Shown here in pieces: positions 47,641-64,000 of a DNA stretch of 64,000 nucleotides. Within the stretch, counting starts at the first letter, position 1, and every line of letters starts with the position of its first letter. The stretch lies in assembly GCA_963070105.1 (NCBI GenBank), contig OY718803.1, positions 5,996,507 through 6,060,506 of the forward strand, in the 5' to 3' direction. Made by a program: the position numbers and the translations under genes. Source of the stretch: Litomosoides sigmodontis (lineage: Eukaryota > Nematoda > Chromadorea > Rhabditida > Onchocercidae). A model generated the notes under the pieces. The model did no database searches. It had not been told where the DNA came from and was given only the letters and a program-made list of their open reading frames with translations.

Positions 47641-50318
47641 TCGTTTCGACTTGTGGGAAATATTGACTGGAATAGATTGCTGACTTGGTAACATTTAAGC
47701 TGCAAATGTCCAGAAGCGCTTTTTGCCAACTTTTACTTTAATCGTATTCCTCATTCCTCATGTCAATTACGATTCTTTCCTCATTTTTTTCCATTTGATT
47801 TTCCCCTGGTGGACCGATCATTTATTTTATGCCATCAAATAATAACTGATTGATAGAAAAGTTGAGTTGCAGCAGAAATGGTGCAAAAAAAGCTTGTTTA
47901 ATTTGTTACGAAAGATTTAGCCACAAACGAAGAGAATTTCAAATACAAAAAAGAAAAACAATGACGCATTACGATTTACATAAAGCAATTTTGATCGTTG
48001 CGCTCAGTAAAATGAAAGAACATTGCATTCTGAAAGAACTATGTACAACAATACAAGCAAACCAATAAAATGTGGAAGAAAATATCGAGGATCCGACACC
48101 ATCACAAAATTTCTCCCTTCCTGTTCTCTTCAATTCAATTTATCCGTCCGGAAAGCTTCCAGAGAATGAAAAATTGAATCGCAACCTAAATCCACCGCTT
48201 CCAAATAGCGCTTTATGAAAAACTCTAAAAGATAGTGAGAGGTCTGCGCTTTTTTGCCTAACGAGCTGCTTACCCTGTGTTTCGTTATTCCAGAAATTCA
48301 AAAAGGCACCAAGAGGTGAAAATAAGGAAGAATAGCGAAACCAAAATGTTCAAGAAAACGTAACATAAACTATTTTCATAAATTTTAAAGGAAGAAAACA
48401 AAGGAACGGAATGTTGGATTAAAATGAAGAAACCGTAGGTACCACAGCATTTACAGTGCAGCTAATGGCTGCTTGATTTCGATGTATTATGGTTTACTTT
48501 AAAGGAACTAAATTTCATTTCAAACAAGAAAAGTAATAGAACAATCCTTTCAGACTCCTCTTCTCTACCGCTATTACTACTTTCACTGTTCTGTTCTTTC
48601 TATTCAACTCTTCCGGAATTTCTGAATTTCGTGCACATCCATGCAAACAGCTGCTCATTAATCTCCAACATTTCCGGAAGTAAATTCTAAAACCTCTAAG
48701 TATATTTCGTGGTATAGCAATGAAGACAATAGGATGAAATGAAAAAATATTGTTTCCTACGGGAAAGAGCAAAAATAACTTTTCTTCATATATTGCACAG
48801 AATGGGATGAGAGACAATAAATAATTGAGTCAAATAAAGGACAAATAAAATATCTTCACCTCTCTCTTATATCACTTATAAAATTTCTAATTTCTTCTTA
48901 TCCCAATGCTTGTCCTCCTATAAGAAAAACGCATAATTTAATTAATTTGTGAAAAATTCAATCATTGTAATAATATTCGGTGCTTAGATTTAATAGATGT
49001 GTGGTATGGACCGAGTGAAAAGGTGATTATAATAGTGGTAGCATTTAGTGAAAATTTCATACTTCACTGAAAAATTTTTCAAAAGAGCAGAGGTGAAGTT
49101 TTCGTGCCAGCCACAACCCATAACCATCCTCCACTAATCGAAGCCCGAATGACCCATTTCCGACGTGCACAACGTTACAATGAATGATTTGCTTTCAAAA
49201 TAGAGAAGGAGTACAGTAGAAGGTTTACGAGGATTTGATCGCATTTCCAGCAGAACCGTAAACACACTCCCGCCGATTTACCTCTAACCTAATCAATCAA
49301 TAATGATCCTTTAGCATTACATCCCTTTGGACAAGTAAGATGAAATTACAGTAATGGATGCTTTGGTTTGCTTAGTATTCGCCGGTACACAGATATTTCA
49401 AGATGCTTTTGACCATATTTACTTGACTAATTCGAGATCGTATCAGAAGAGAATGAGGAAGGATGGAGGGAAGATGAAAGCAACAGTTGATAACTTAATC
49501 ATTTTTGGAAGGAATTCTGCTAAATGGCCAAGTTGGTCAGCTTTGATAGGTTTTTCCGGCAATAACCAAAAAATTCACAGTTACTAAAAGCTAAAGAGGG
49601 TAAAGAACCAAGTAGCAGAGTTCTAGGACATTTCAACCAAAAAAATTAGCAATTCATTTAAACAATTTCCAATAAATTATAATTAACTCAAATAAAAGTG
49701 AATAAGAACAAAAATATCAATTAATTATCAACCGAAAGACAATTAATCAGAGAGAAAGTACTAATTTTTGGTATTGTTGTGAATGAAAGATTTGATTTTA
49801 AGAAATCCTCCAAACAAAAAGACAACAATTTGTTTAATTTTTCGAGCCATACTTACACTGAGCACCAATAATACTGTTAGAAGTGAATGAAAGTAAGCAC
49901 TACGTAACATATGTTATTTCGATATTTAGCTTTCAGACAACGATTTAGCAGTCCATCTGTGGATAGTCTTACCCGTCGCTTCGAATACTACAATAAACAT
50001 TTCTCATTTCTTTACAGTACCCTTTGTACCGCGCAGTTCAATTTTACGAAGTAGAAATTTCTCCGATTTCTTATACAAATCAGCGAATCTCAGCTGGAAC
50101 ATATGGATAAAACTGGATTTCATCTTAGATTTTCAACGATTAAAAAGCCGCCTTCCGGAAAGCTTTTCATGAATTCGCTACAAAGAAGTATTAATTTATA
50201 ATAGCTGAAAGGAATGAATTGCTCCTACGAAGCAAGAAATAGCATTCTAGCAAAAATCTTTCTTGTGCTCTGATTGAATGAAAGTTCTGTCGGCGTTGTT
50301 TTTGTTGACACTAAAATT
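47641..50318. other. convergent intergenic interval
   Basis: It lies between the TFAP2 stop (+) and the nhr-23 stop (-). Frames of 70-100 codons occur on both strands but none shows a domain or splice support. Confidence 0.5.
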
Positions 50319-55587
<5,269 letters not shown>

Positions 55588-58098
55588 TCACATATGCGCA
55601 TGTGAACTCAGTGAAAATAACTCCCTCATTCGAATTTTAAAAAAGTGCTTTGATAAACATTTTCGGTTTAGGATGGAGTTGAGTCTGCTTGCCGTCTGGA
55701 AATTCTCTAACAAAAAAAGAGTTATCGTTCCTAAGAGATTCAAGTTGTATGAATTGAAAGCAGCGGATGAATTCGGCAAAATACTCATATTTAAAAAGAA
55801 ATTTTAAAATCAGTTAGCTGATTTCCCCTAATTGTAAGATAGCTCAACAAAGAGTAACACAGGAAACTTTGAAATACAAATTGAGTTTTCGTTGTAACTC
55901 CAAATGTCTCATTGCTTTGGAATCTATTTAGTGATTAGACTTCGGCCAGTTACTAACTACGCTATTTGCGCTGTAAAAATCTTACAGACATTTATATTAC
56001 GTCTAACCAAAACTGCTGGTAATAATAAAAAAGGTAAACAAAACTAACAAAGAGGACACCGGAAAACCAGAGCAAATTTTCAATAGCAGTAGAAAATCCC
56101 TTAATGAATCGAAATTTTCAAATTTTACAGATTTCGGTAATTATTTTCAATTGAATTTCTTGACGTCAAATTTTTGGAAATTTTGGAATCATTAACTTTT
56201 GAAATTTGTAATTAAGCATTCAAAAGAAACTCCATTGCTACATGCCTTCTAATATTAGAAAGACTCTAGAAAAGCTCAGACAAAAACAATGCAAATCTCT
56301 GCAATTGAATTTTGAAATGCGTATTTTCAGAATAAAGAACTACCAGAGTGTGTTAGAGAACAAATGAGATTACTGGATTGATCTTATCAGATTTATATTT
56401 AGTTCTTTAAAATTCCTACATTACGCTTCATCCTGCGGTCGAATTTAGTAATTAATTTAGTGTTTGAGCAATATTTTTTTTGCACAGCATTATGTGGCAA
56501 TTTTAAATAGGCCTGCGACGACTGAAATCAACTACTGAAATACTTCTTTCGACTATTCAAATACTCTGTTATCATTTGAACTGTTTTCATAAATTGAATA
56601 AATTTTTGAAGTGACAATACAACGAAGCAATGTCATATGATATCGTTAAGGGCATTAAACTTCAAAAAGGAATGTTGAGGCATACAGACTACATTTAACA
56701 GAAAATTTGATAGAAATTTTTACAAGAACGAATTGCAGCATTCCTTTCAAATTGGCAGTCTCCCTTGGAGGTTAATTAAATTGAATGGCAAATTATTAAA
56801 TTCTCTTAAATAAAAATTATCTTTAATTTACTTGACGTCAACACAATCCACCGAACCACCACGTACCCCTCAATATTACCAGAAAAAAAGTCTTGTTAAT
56901 TCAACTCTTCTAATACGACTGCTATAAATCTGGTAAGCTGCAGAGAATTCAAACCAAATACATCAATAAGAGCGTCAAAATATCGTCCTTAATGTTTCAA
57001 ATTCAAAAAGCAATCAAGAAAACTGCAACAACCAGACAGAAATTAATTACGAAATGATCAAAAGAGGTGTAAGGAAATGTTCTTACCTATTTATTTTACC
57101 TATTTATAGACAAACGATTAGAATACAACGGATATCATATCAATGATCACTGTGAAGACTGAGGCGCAAAAATTGTCTTGTGTAAGTGCAATTTGCATAC
57201 CATCAATATCAAAACTTTGTTGCATGCTTTATTTAGAGATCAATAAAAGGACAATAAATAATAATTAAAGCAGCGGTATACTGTGTGACAACGCTTCGCT
57301 ACAATAGAAGTACACATTCTTAAATCAAAATCAAACTTTTTCAACGAATTTCACCCTCGGGAGATATTAGGAGTACCATGTTAATTAATTCATTTGAAAC
57401 GAGGATTAGAAGGAAAAGGAACTGATATAGTTCCTTCCAAATGCACTTTGTCTTTCACGCCATTAAAAGTGTGGAGGAAGAGGAGAGCCCAAAAGAATGC
57501 AAACTGAGAATGGTAGTTCCACAGGAAATCTAGGATTCTAGGGCAGGAAGTAGGGAGCATAGCGGGTTAGTTTTAGTGGTAATGCTTGTGTATATCTTGA
57601 GGAGATGCATAGACGTTTTATCGTTTATCGTTTAAGGTGTTCCTATACTACCAAACACCGCCATCATTGCTCCTTTGGTTTGGTATTATTGTTTACGGGA
57701 GAATATTGATAGGAGAAGGCTGGGGATGCGGTTCAGTTTGGTGACGACTGCTGAAAAGCGGAGCAGCAACAGGGGAGGTTCGACACCATACAAATGGGAC
57801 CCAGAAACCTGGTTTGGTAGCCCGCTTACCTCGCATTTTTGTAGAGCACCAACAACTGCCGTGTTGCGCCTCTTTCTTCTTTCCTTCGTTTTCCGAGGAC
57901 CCCGGTAGGCGGTGGTAGGTTGATTAGACAACTGGATGGAGGAGCACCGGGAGAACGGTACACGGACAGTGCGATGATAATGAGTTTGATTATTATAATG
58001 ACAATCTCCGACAGTCCAACCCCAACAAACGACGGCCGTTTGACGGGTGCTTTCGATACCCACTACGACAACGACAACGACGAAAACGCCAGACCAGA

Positions 58099-58126
58099 CC
58101 AACCAACCAACCAACCAACCAACCAA
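58099..58126. repeat. (CCAA)7 microsatellite
   Basis: Seven tandem CCAA/AACC units in a GC-richer island. Confidence 0.97.
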
Positions 58127-58370
58127 GTAAGCAACTGATTCCGAGCTGCGCCAACCGACGTCGAGTAAGACGTCTCGTTGGTGATGCTTCTGCTACCTGC
58201 TTGCTTCAGCTGTCGTTGCTAAAAGCTAGGAAGCAAGTTATAATTGCTTAAAGTGAACAGTAACGACTAAAGTTCCACTTTCCAAGCGAAACCCACAGGA
58301 CCGTTCAAAGCTGGAAGTTCAAAGCAGCAGCTAGCTTCCTCCACACAAACACCGTGAAGCAGTGCTGGTG

Positions 58371-58400
58371 ATAATAGCAGTAGCAGTAGCAGTAGCAGTG
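58371..58400. repeat. (AGCAGT)n repeat
   Basis: Tandem TAGCAG units, related to the larger triplet array that follows. Confidence 0.9.
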
Positions 58401-58679
58401 AGAAGAACTATGATAGTAATAGCAGTAACCGGTAGAATGATAGCAAAAGTCCACCCGCGACATCTAGGAATCGGATACCGGTGGAACTGAGGACTGTTGA
58501 AGTGGTACTGGAATGCTGCTCTGCTCGTGCTAGTGGAGAAACAGAACGTACAGAAAGGTAGGTAGGTAGGTGGTCGCGGTTGTAGTTGTAGTTGTAGTCG
58601 TCATCCAACGATACATCTCCAACGCATGAGGAAAAGTGCGCATCTAATTTGCCTTGCCTTCCGTCGTCGGTTGGAAGTG

Positions 58680-58691
58680 ACAGTTGTAATT

Positions 58692-58722
<31 letters not shown>

Positions 58723-58932
58723 TTGTGGTAGTAATAGTAACAGTAGCAACTATGATAATAATGGTAATAATAATAATAATAGCAGTCGTAATAGTAATAG
58801 TAGTAAGTAGTAGGAGTAATAGTACAGCCACACTACAATAGCAGTAGTAGTAATAGTGGTAGTGGTAATAGAGGTAGTGGTGGTGGTAGCAGTAGTGGTA
58901 GTCGTCGTAGTAGCAGTAGTAGTAGCAGTAGC

Positions 58933-58973
<41 letters not shown>

Positions 58974-58976
58974 ATG
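58680..58976. repeat. imperfect (TAG/GTAGTA)n triplet-repeat array
   Basis: About 300 bases of AGT, AAT, GGT and AGC triplets. The purest parts are near 58694-58717 and 58934-58973. It reads as Val or Ser runs on the plus strand and Tyr, Thr or Leu runs on the minus strand, so the long frames over it are not evidence of a gene. Confidence 0.95.
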
Positions 58977-59570
58977 GATGGACAGATGGTGGTCGACGAT
59001 GGAGGAGGAGGTCGGATCGGGAGATGCCCTCTCAACTATCCAAATTTGGCGATAACGATGATGATGGCAACGACGAACTTTCCCGAGTAGTAGTAAAACC
59101 CGTGGTAATGGTAGCGGTCTATCAGAACCCTTCTCTCTTTTTGATTTTAGAGATGGAGGTGGTTCTCGTGAGCAATGGGGGAAGGGAAGAGGGAAGGGCA
59201 GGAAGGAGAAAACAGGGAAGGGCGGGGGAGTTGAAATGGTTTTCAAAACTTTTCAATGTTAAAATAGGGATAGAGGGGAACAAGGGCCAAAACATTGTTA
59301 TATGTCCGCCAGATACATTATTATTGTGTATTTGACTGGTACGGAAGGCGGCTGATACTGCTGGCGATTGTCCCCTTCCTCTTCTCTATCTTCCTGATCG
59401 GCGAGGACATCGACCCCCGACCCGATGGTCCATCAATGTTGTTGGATGGTGACGGTAACGATGACGCGACGATTTTGTGATGATGACGAGCTGTTGCTGT
59501 AGCGCTGGGTAATCGTACCAGTAGCACCGATCGGGTGAAAATGAATTCGCAAAGATGGTGGTTCAAAAAC

Positions 59571-59593
59571 CTCTCTCTCTCTCTCTCTCTCTC
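59571..59593. repeat. (CT)n microsatellite
   Basis: A short uninterrupted CT dinucleotide tract. Confidence 0.95.
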
Positions 59594-62373
59594 CCTGCCT
59601 AACACTGTGCACAGGCTGCGTAAAACTTTTTCAATGAATTCAGCGGAATTTTTCAAGAAATTAGGGGAGGTTAGGAGAAATCCAGAATCTTCGTCACATC
59701 TCCACCAATCTTCCTTCCAATCCTTCTACGCTGCTGTCTTTTCTGTGTCCCTTGTGTTTCTCATTTCTTCCACGTCAATCATATTCTATTCAAATCCTTT
59801 TGACCACTACCTCCAGTCGCTCGCTCACATGGACGCATCAAAATGTTGCGATTCCATGCCAAAACAACAATTTTCAGAGGCAGCAATGATGATTAGGCAG
59901 AGAATTAGGCCAGTTAGTTATAAAAAAATGAATAAATAAGAACTTCATTCTGACTCCTTCTTTATTTGCAGAATGAAGGAATGAACGATTCACTCGCACA
60001 TTTCCTTCAACACACAACAATTTAAACGACATTAGACAAATTTAAATGAGTGCAGTGACCGCTGATTGAATTAGATTAAACTGAAGTGATAAGCACCCAT
60101 CTAACGGTCCTTTTACAATAATGAGATATTTCCTAAAATATCCGATAGTGAAAAAAGTCGAAAATTAAAAGTGAAAAAGGTCCATTTGCCTTAAAAGCTG
60201 TTTAAAAATAAATCGAACAATTCGTATCGATGAAACTGCTATCCATCCAACTCATTCCACACCAATTAATGCACGCAATCCTGACAAATAAAGCAGTAGT
60301 AAAACATGCGTAGGATGAGGAGGAACGTCCAGGCTACCTGCAAGCTACCAAAAATGACGGACAGGTCGAATCTAATATTTGGCTATGCTAGATTTATCCT
60401 CCCTTTCTTGAAATGGACAGGAAAACTTTGCAATCACAGAGGCAACGTGTTAGCCGTGGTGCTCAAGCGTCCACAAAACGACTGCAATATTACGGCATGC
60501 CTATCTTTTTTTACTCGTGAACTTGCACTGACAGTGAGGCATCGAGTATTAATCATTTTCCATACCGCCAAAGGAATGAGGGAAGTAAGCGAGAGATGAT
60601 GTCGCGACAAAAATGGTAGCGGAGATTGTCCACGCGACAACATTGATCTGTAACGCGAAGGTCATTCAAGGTTCAACACACTCGCTATCCTTCAAAAACA
60701 CCCATTCGCTATAATGCACAGTAAATTGCTCTGACAATTAATTAATTCATAACAGTCATAAAAATCAATGATCGTCAACCTTAAATTTTAATATTCTCAA
60801 CTGTCATAACTTTTGCACTTCGTGAACATCACCTACATTATGCAATTTTCGACTTGACCGTTTCACATTTCAACCTTTCTCAACGTTCCGTCAAACACAT
60901 TCGCCAATTACACAGTGGAAGATTTCAGCTGCTCTGCTAACAAATCTTAGCCAACTGGAATTCAACGATATCTTCTCAGATAATTCGAAATTTCCAAAAA
61001 TATTTCCCGCTCCAGCCTTAAATCAGTATAAAGCGAACGTTCAAGTTGAATTTTACGATGCAATCATATTCCTTATCGTCATTCTCTATCATGATCATCG
61101 CAAAGCATGAGAAGAACAAGTCCACTCGCTTTATTATACAATGCGTTTTTTGCCACACTCATAAAGCTGACGATACTTTTGCTGCTAATAAATGTAATTA
61201 AAATATCGCTAAGTAATAAAAACACGCAATTTTTCGATCACAACTGGTAGGAACAATATTATGCAACAGGAAGACATGCTACATTCTCGTTGGTATTTTA
61301 TGATGGAACTAGTAGTCATTAAAAAAATACATCATCAAAAGATACACACCGAAAATTTTACTCGACACATTCTTTTTACGGTCCAATGCAGAAATCTTCG
61401 GAGTTGAAGTGTGGACCACAATTGCTGAAGAAGAATTAACAAAATTTGAAAACTTTACAAAACAATAATTTCAAATCCACACATTTCACTTCGGCATTTC
61501 ACAGTGAAAAAAGATCAAACCAATTAAGCACAATACGATGAGTAAAGATAAGTGGTAATTTCATAGGAAGAAAGTAAACGATGCCATAAGTCCAGCTGAT
61601 ATTCGCTTGGTACTGCACCAATTCTGCATTCTCTCACAAACATCATTCTCTTTCCATTAAGCCGTCAATTTAAAGCCAAAAATACATCAAATTAGAAAGT
61701 TTTGTTGCCTGAAACAACAGTGCGAGGATAACTAATGAAACCAATTTATTGATTTATTTAAAGCTCTTCTTTATGCAAAAGCAATTTACTGCAGGAGAAT
61801 GCATAAAATAGAGTAGTAGAGTATAAAATAGAGTATTCACAATATAATGCCCAATGAAGAGTGAGTTAATCGAAGAGTCGCGAGACCTCAGTTTTCATTC
61901 CATTCCAATGATATCCGTTGGTAAAGTTCGTTGTACGTCTGGGTGTATTCAATGCAGAAAAGGGAGGAGAGGGGGACTTGATTTAATGATGGCAGGGTTA
62001 CGCTTGCTAAATGTTTTATTTCGTATTTGTGAAATTCACCGCTTAAGGTAAGGAACCTTATTCTTTTGAAAACGGTTAGCGAATAACGATGTGAGAGAAA
62101 AATGTGTGACGGAAACAGATGGAAACAATAGCGAAATATATAGCAAAGAAGGATTGCGCATGTTCTTTAAAACGATGGGTTAATTGATTTAGGTAAGTGG
62201 ATGCACGTGTATTAGTATTTATGGGTAGCGTTTTGAATGGAAGGAAGATACACTGGTTGAAGACGGCGGAAACCACGTAGAATATTCTAGATTGGCTAAT
62301 GTGTGCACTAGTATATATTTTTGCGGGTAGGTATATCAAAATTGGAGATCCCCCTGGCACTGTTAGAAGCTTA

Positions 62374-62445
62374 ATTTTGAAATTCTTGTCATTAATTATT
62401 GTCACTCCGATTTTGAAATTCTTGTCATTAATTATTGTCACTCCG
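62374..62445. repeat. exact 36-bp tandem duplication
   Basis: The unit at 62374-62409 (starting ATTTTGAAATTCTTG) is repeated without change at 62410-62445. It lies about 540 bases upstream of the sin-3 ATG. Confidence 0.97.
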
Positions 62446-62789
62446 ACAGTTCCCGTTTGAATGAATTTCAAAATGACTACCTCCAAGATTCACTTCATGT
62501 CTTAGAACCATCGAGGTAGAGGAAAGTGGTGAGGAAGTCTTGGAGATGTCAAGAAAATCGTAAGAAAAACTTTGGAATGCATGCTTTTGTATTCGTGATG
62601 AATCTATGTATGAACGACCTTTAGTTCAAGCTTAGACGGTATGTTTTGTTGAAATTAGATACTTCATGTATTTTTTTATTTGTAAAAAACAATATAACAC
62701 TGTTGAAACTCGTTTGTGATATATGGCAGCTGAGGAATAGTACTCGACCTTACGTGATTTTAAATGATGTTGTATTCTTCCTGTTTATT

Positions 62790-62823
62790 GATTATATATA
62801 TATTATTTATTATATATATTATT
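62790..62823. repeat. AT-rich (TATA)n tract
   Basis: Tandem TATATATTATT units about 160 bases upstream of the sin-3 ATG. It could act as a promoter-proximal unwinding element, but that is inference. Confidence 0.7.
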
Positions 62824-62981
62824 TCTTATTTGGCTTAACACTCACGTGGCATTCGGATGCGAAATAGTTGTAGATAACTTTGCATTGCATTGCATCATTA
62901 CCATGTACTGAAGTTGGATATAATATGTCACTCTTTGCAGGGGAAAACAGTTGATGTAGTCCTGAAACAAAGTTTTGAAGC

Positions 62982-63849
62982 ATGTCAACTATAAATGGTG
63001 AAAGTAATCCAGTAGTTCGTATGCCAGTTGTGAATAATGTTATGTTAAATGATACATTGCAATCTCAGTAATTTTTTTATATTATTTTACTTTAATTTGG
63101 TTAGATTTAGTCACTTATATTAGAAAGGTGATGTAGCTTGAGCTGTTCGGTTATATTCCCTATGAATTTTCTATTCACATATTAAGATATGAAATATCTC
63201 CAAAACAGGTGCTATTTCCACAAAAAAAATAAGTGGAGTTAGCCATGAAAGAACTACAATTAAAAACGTATACTGGTGACAGATACAAAAAACTTAATAA
63301 GAAAATTCGATGATTTGAATGACAGTTCCACGTCTGTTGCAGTTTATGGGGTTTTATAAGTTTGCCACTTTAACTAGAGTGTCAAACTTATAACTTCAGC
63401 TTAAGTTTTTCAAGTTAACCTTTCAAGATAATTACATTTTTTGAAGAAAAAAATGTTCATTTAGATTATTCTGCTAATCATCCTTTGTATTTTTCATGTA
63501 CTTGTTAAATTTATTAAAGAGGAAAATAGTAAAAGGATCAGCTGTATTAATTTTGCAGACGTGAAAATATTATGCCGAATGGCAGTGCTTCATTTCAACC
63601 AAATCAGGGGCCTGAAGCGCCGCGTGACAGCACTATGCATGGGAATGTAAGGGTATGTTTTTAAAATCCTCCGATTTTGAATTTTGCATATGAGGATTCG
63701 GTACTGAATGATATTTCTGCGAGCTATTTGCAGAGGCTACGCGTCGAGGATGCATTATGTTACTTGGATCAAGTGAAACAACAGTTTGCGGATGCGCCGG
63801 ACGTCTATGTTAACTTTCTCGATGTCATGAAAGATTTTAAATCTCAGGC
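62982..63849 (+). CDS. sin-3: SIN3 transcriptional corepressor, first three exons (3' partial)
   Basis: Exons 62982-63067, 63559-63652 and 63734-63849 join in frame. The first two encode a short polar N-terminus ([19 protein letters not shown] onward). The third begins the first paired amphipathic helix domain: [18 protein letters not shown], then [13 protein letters not shown]. This closely matches PAH1 of animal SIN3 (VEDALxYLDQVKxQF, FLDIMKEFKSQ). Known: SIN3 is the scaffold of the SIN3-HDAC complex; PAH domains bind short helices of repressors. The GTAGGT donor at 63850 is preferred because reading on gives TAG at once. TCTTTGCAG ending at 62940 is a likely trans-splice acceptor. The gene continues beyond 64000; the remaining window sequence is intron. 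Confidence 0.93.
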
Positions 63850-64000
63850 GTAGGTTTTAGTTGTTTTTCCATGAACACTACGAATAGTATATTGATACAC
63901 ACAATAGCTAAGGATTTCTCACCATACCATGCTATAATGCTAACAGTTAAGGAAGTAGTGAGGGAATGTTCATTTTCTAAAGTAATGGCATCTTTATTTC

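Noticed and set aside
57686..58126. A 146-codon minus-strand frame
   Set aside because: Its start is made by the CCAA repeat. It has no domain, and no splice sites tie it to nhr-23.
58408..59335. Several long frames of poly-Val, poly-Leu, poly-Tyr or poly-Thr on both strands
   Set aside because: They are translations of triplet microsatellites and are open in many frames at once.

Overview
This is eukaryotic nuclear DNA from a nematode, most likely a spirurid or filarial worm. The sequence is AT-rich. Genes are cut into many short exons, and most introns end in the nematode acceptor TTTCAG or TTTTAG. Several first exons begin a few bases after such an acceptor with no upstream exon visible, as expected for spliced-leader trans-splicing. 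Each clear gene has a nematode or animal counterpart. Species assignment is an inference; no search was run. No tRNA, rRNA, CRISPR array, operon of bacterial type or intact transposon was recognised.

Layout, left to right. The 3' end of a FET-family RNA-binding gene (fust-1 like, +) is at 20-385. A complete small Tim gene (tin-13, +) is at 1815-2684. NAT10/nath-10 (-) fills 3217-9339 and resolves into 23 frame-consistent exons coding about 1041 residues. A 6 kb gene-poor stretch follows. A WDR47-type LisH/WD40 gene (+) is at 15375-20414, 17 frame-consistent exons and about 922 residues. Cytosolic isoleucyl-tRNA synthetase (+) spans 21626-29298. A CCDC102-type coiled-coil gene (-) runs from 29988 to about 32256 with its 5' end unresolved. 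Between 33.9 and 36.6 kb on the minus strand lie two unrecognised genes: a small secreted protein with a clear trans-splice site (33958-34363), and a multi-exon cysteine-containing extracellular protein (34680-36554). After an 8 kb gene-poor stretch comes a TFAP2 transcription factor (+, 44986-47640). The nuclear receptor NHR-23/ROR (-) is at 50319-55487, with its N-terminal exons not found. A long gene-poor region carries GC-rich triplet repeats near 57.6-59.5 kb. The first three exons of the SIN3 corepressor (+) begin at 62982 and run off the window.

The genes do not form one pathway. They include general machinery (mitochondrial import, rRNA/tRNA acetylation, tRNA charging), chromatin and transcription control (SIN3, TFAP2, NHR-23) and neuronal or cytoskeletal factors (WDR47). 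The most novel material is the pair of unrecognised minus-strand genes at 34-36.6 kb and two orphan minus-strand exons at 39.4-39.7 kb.
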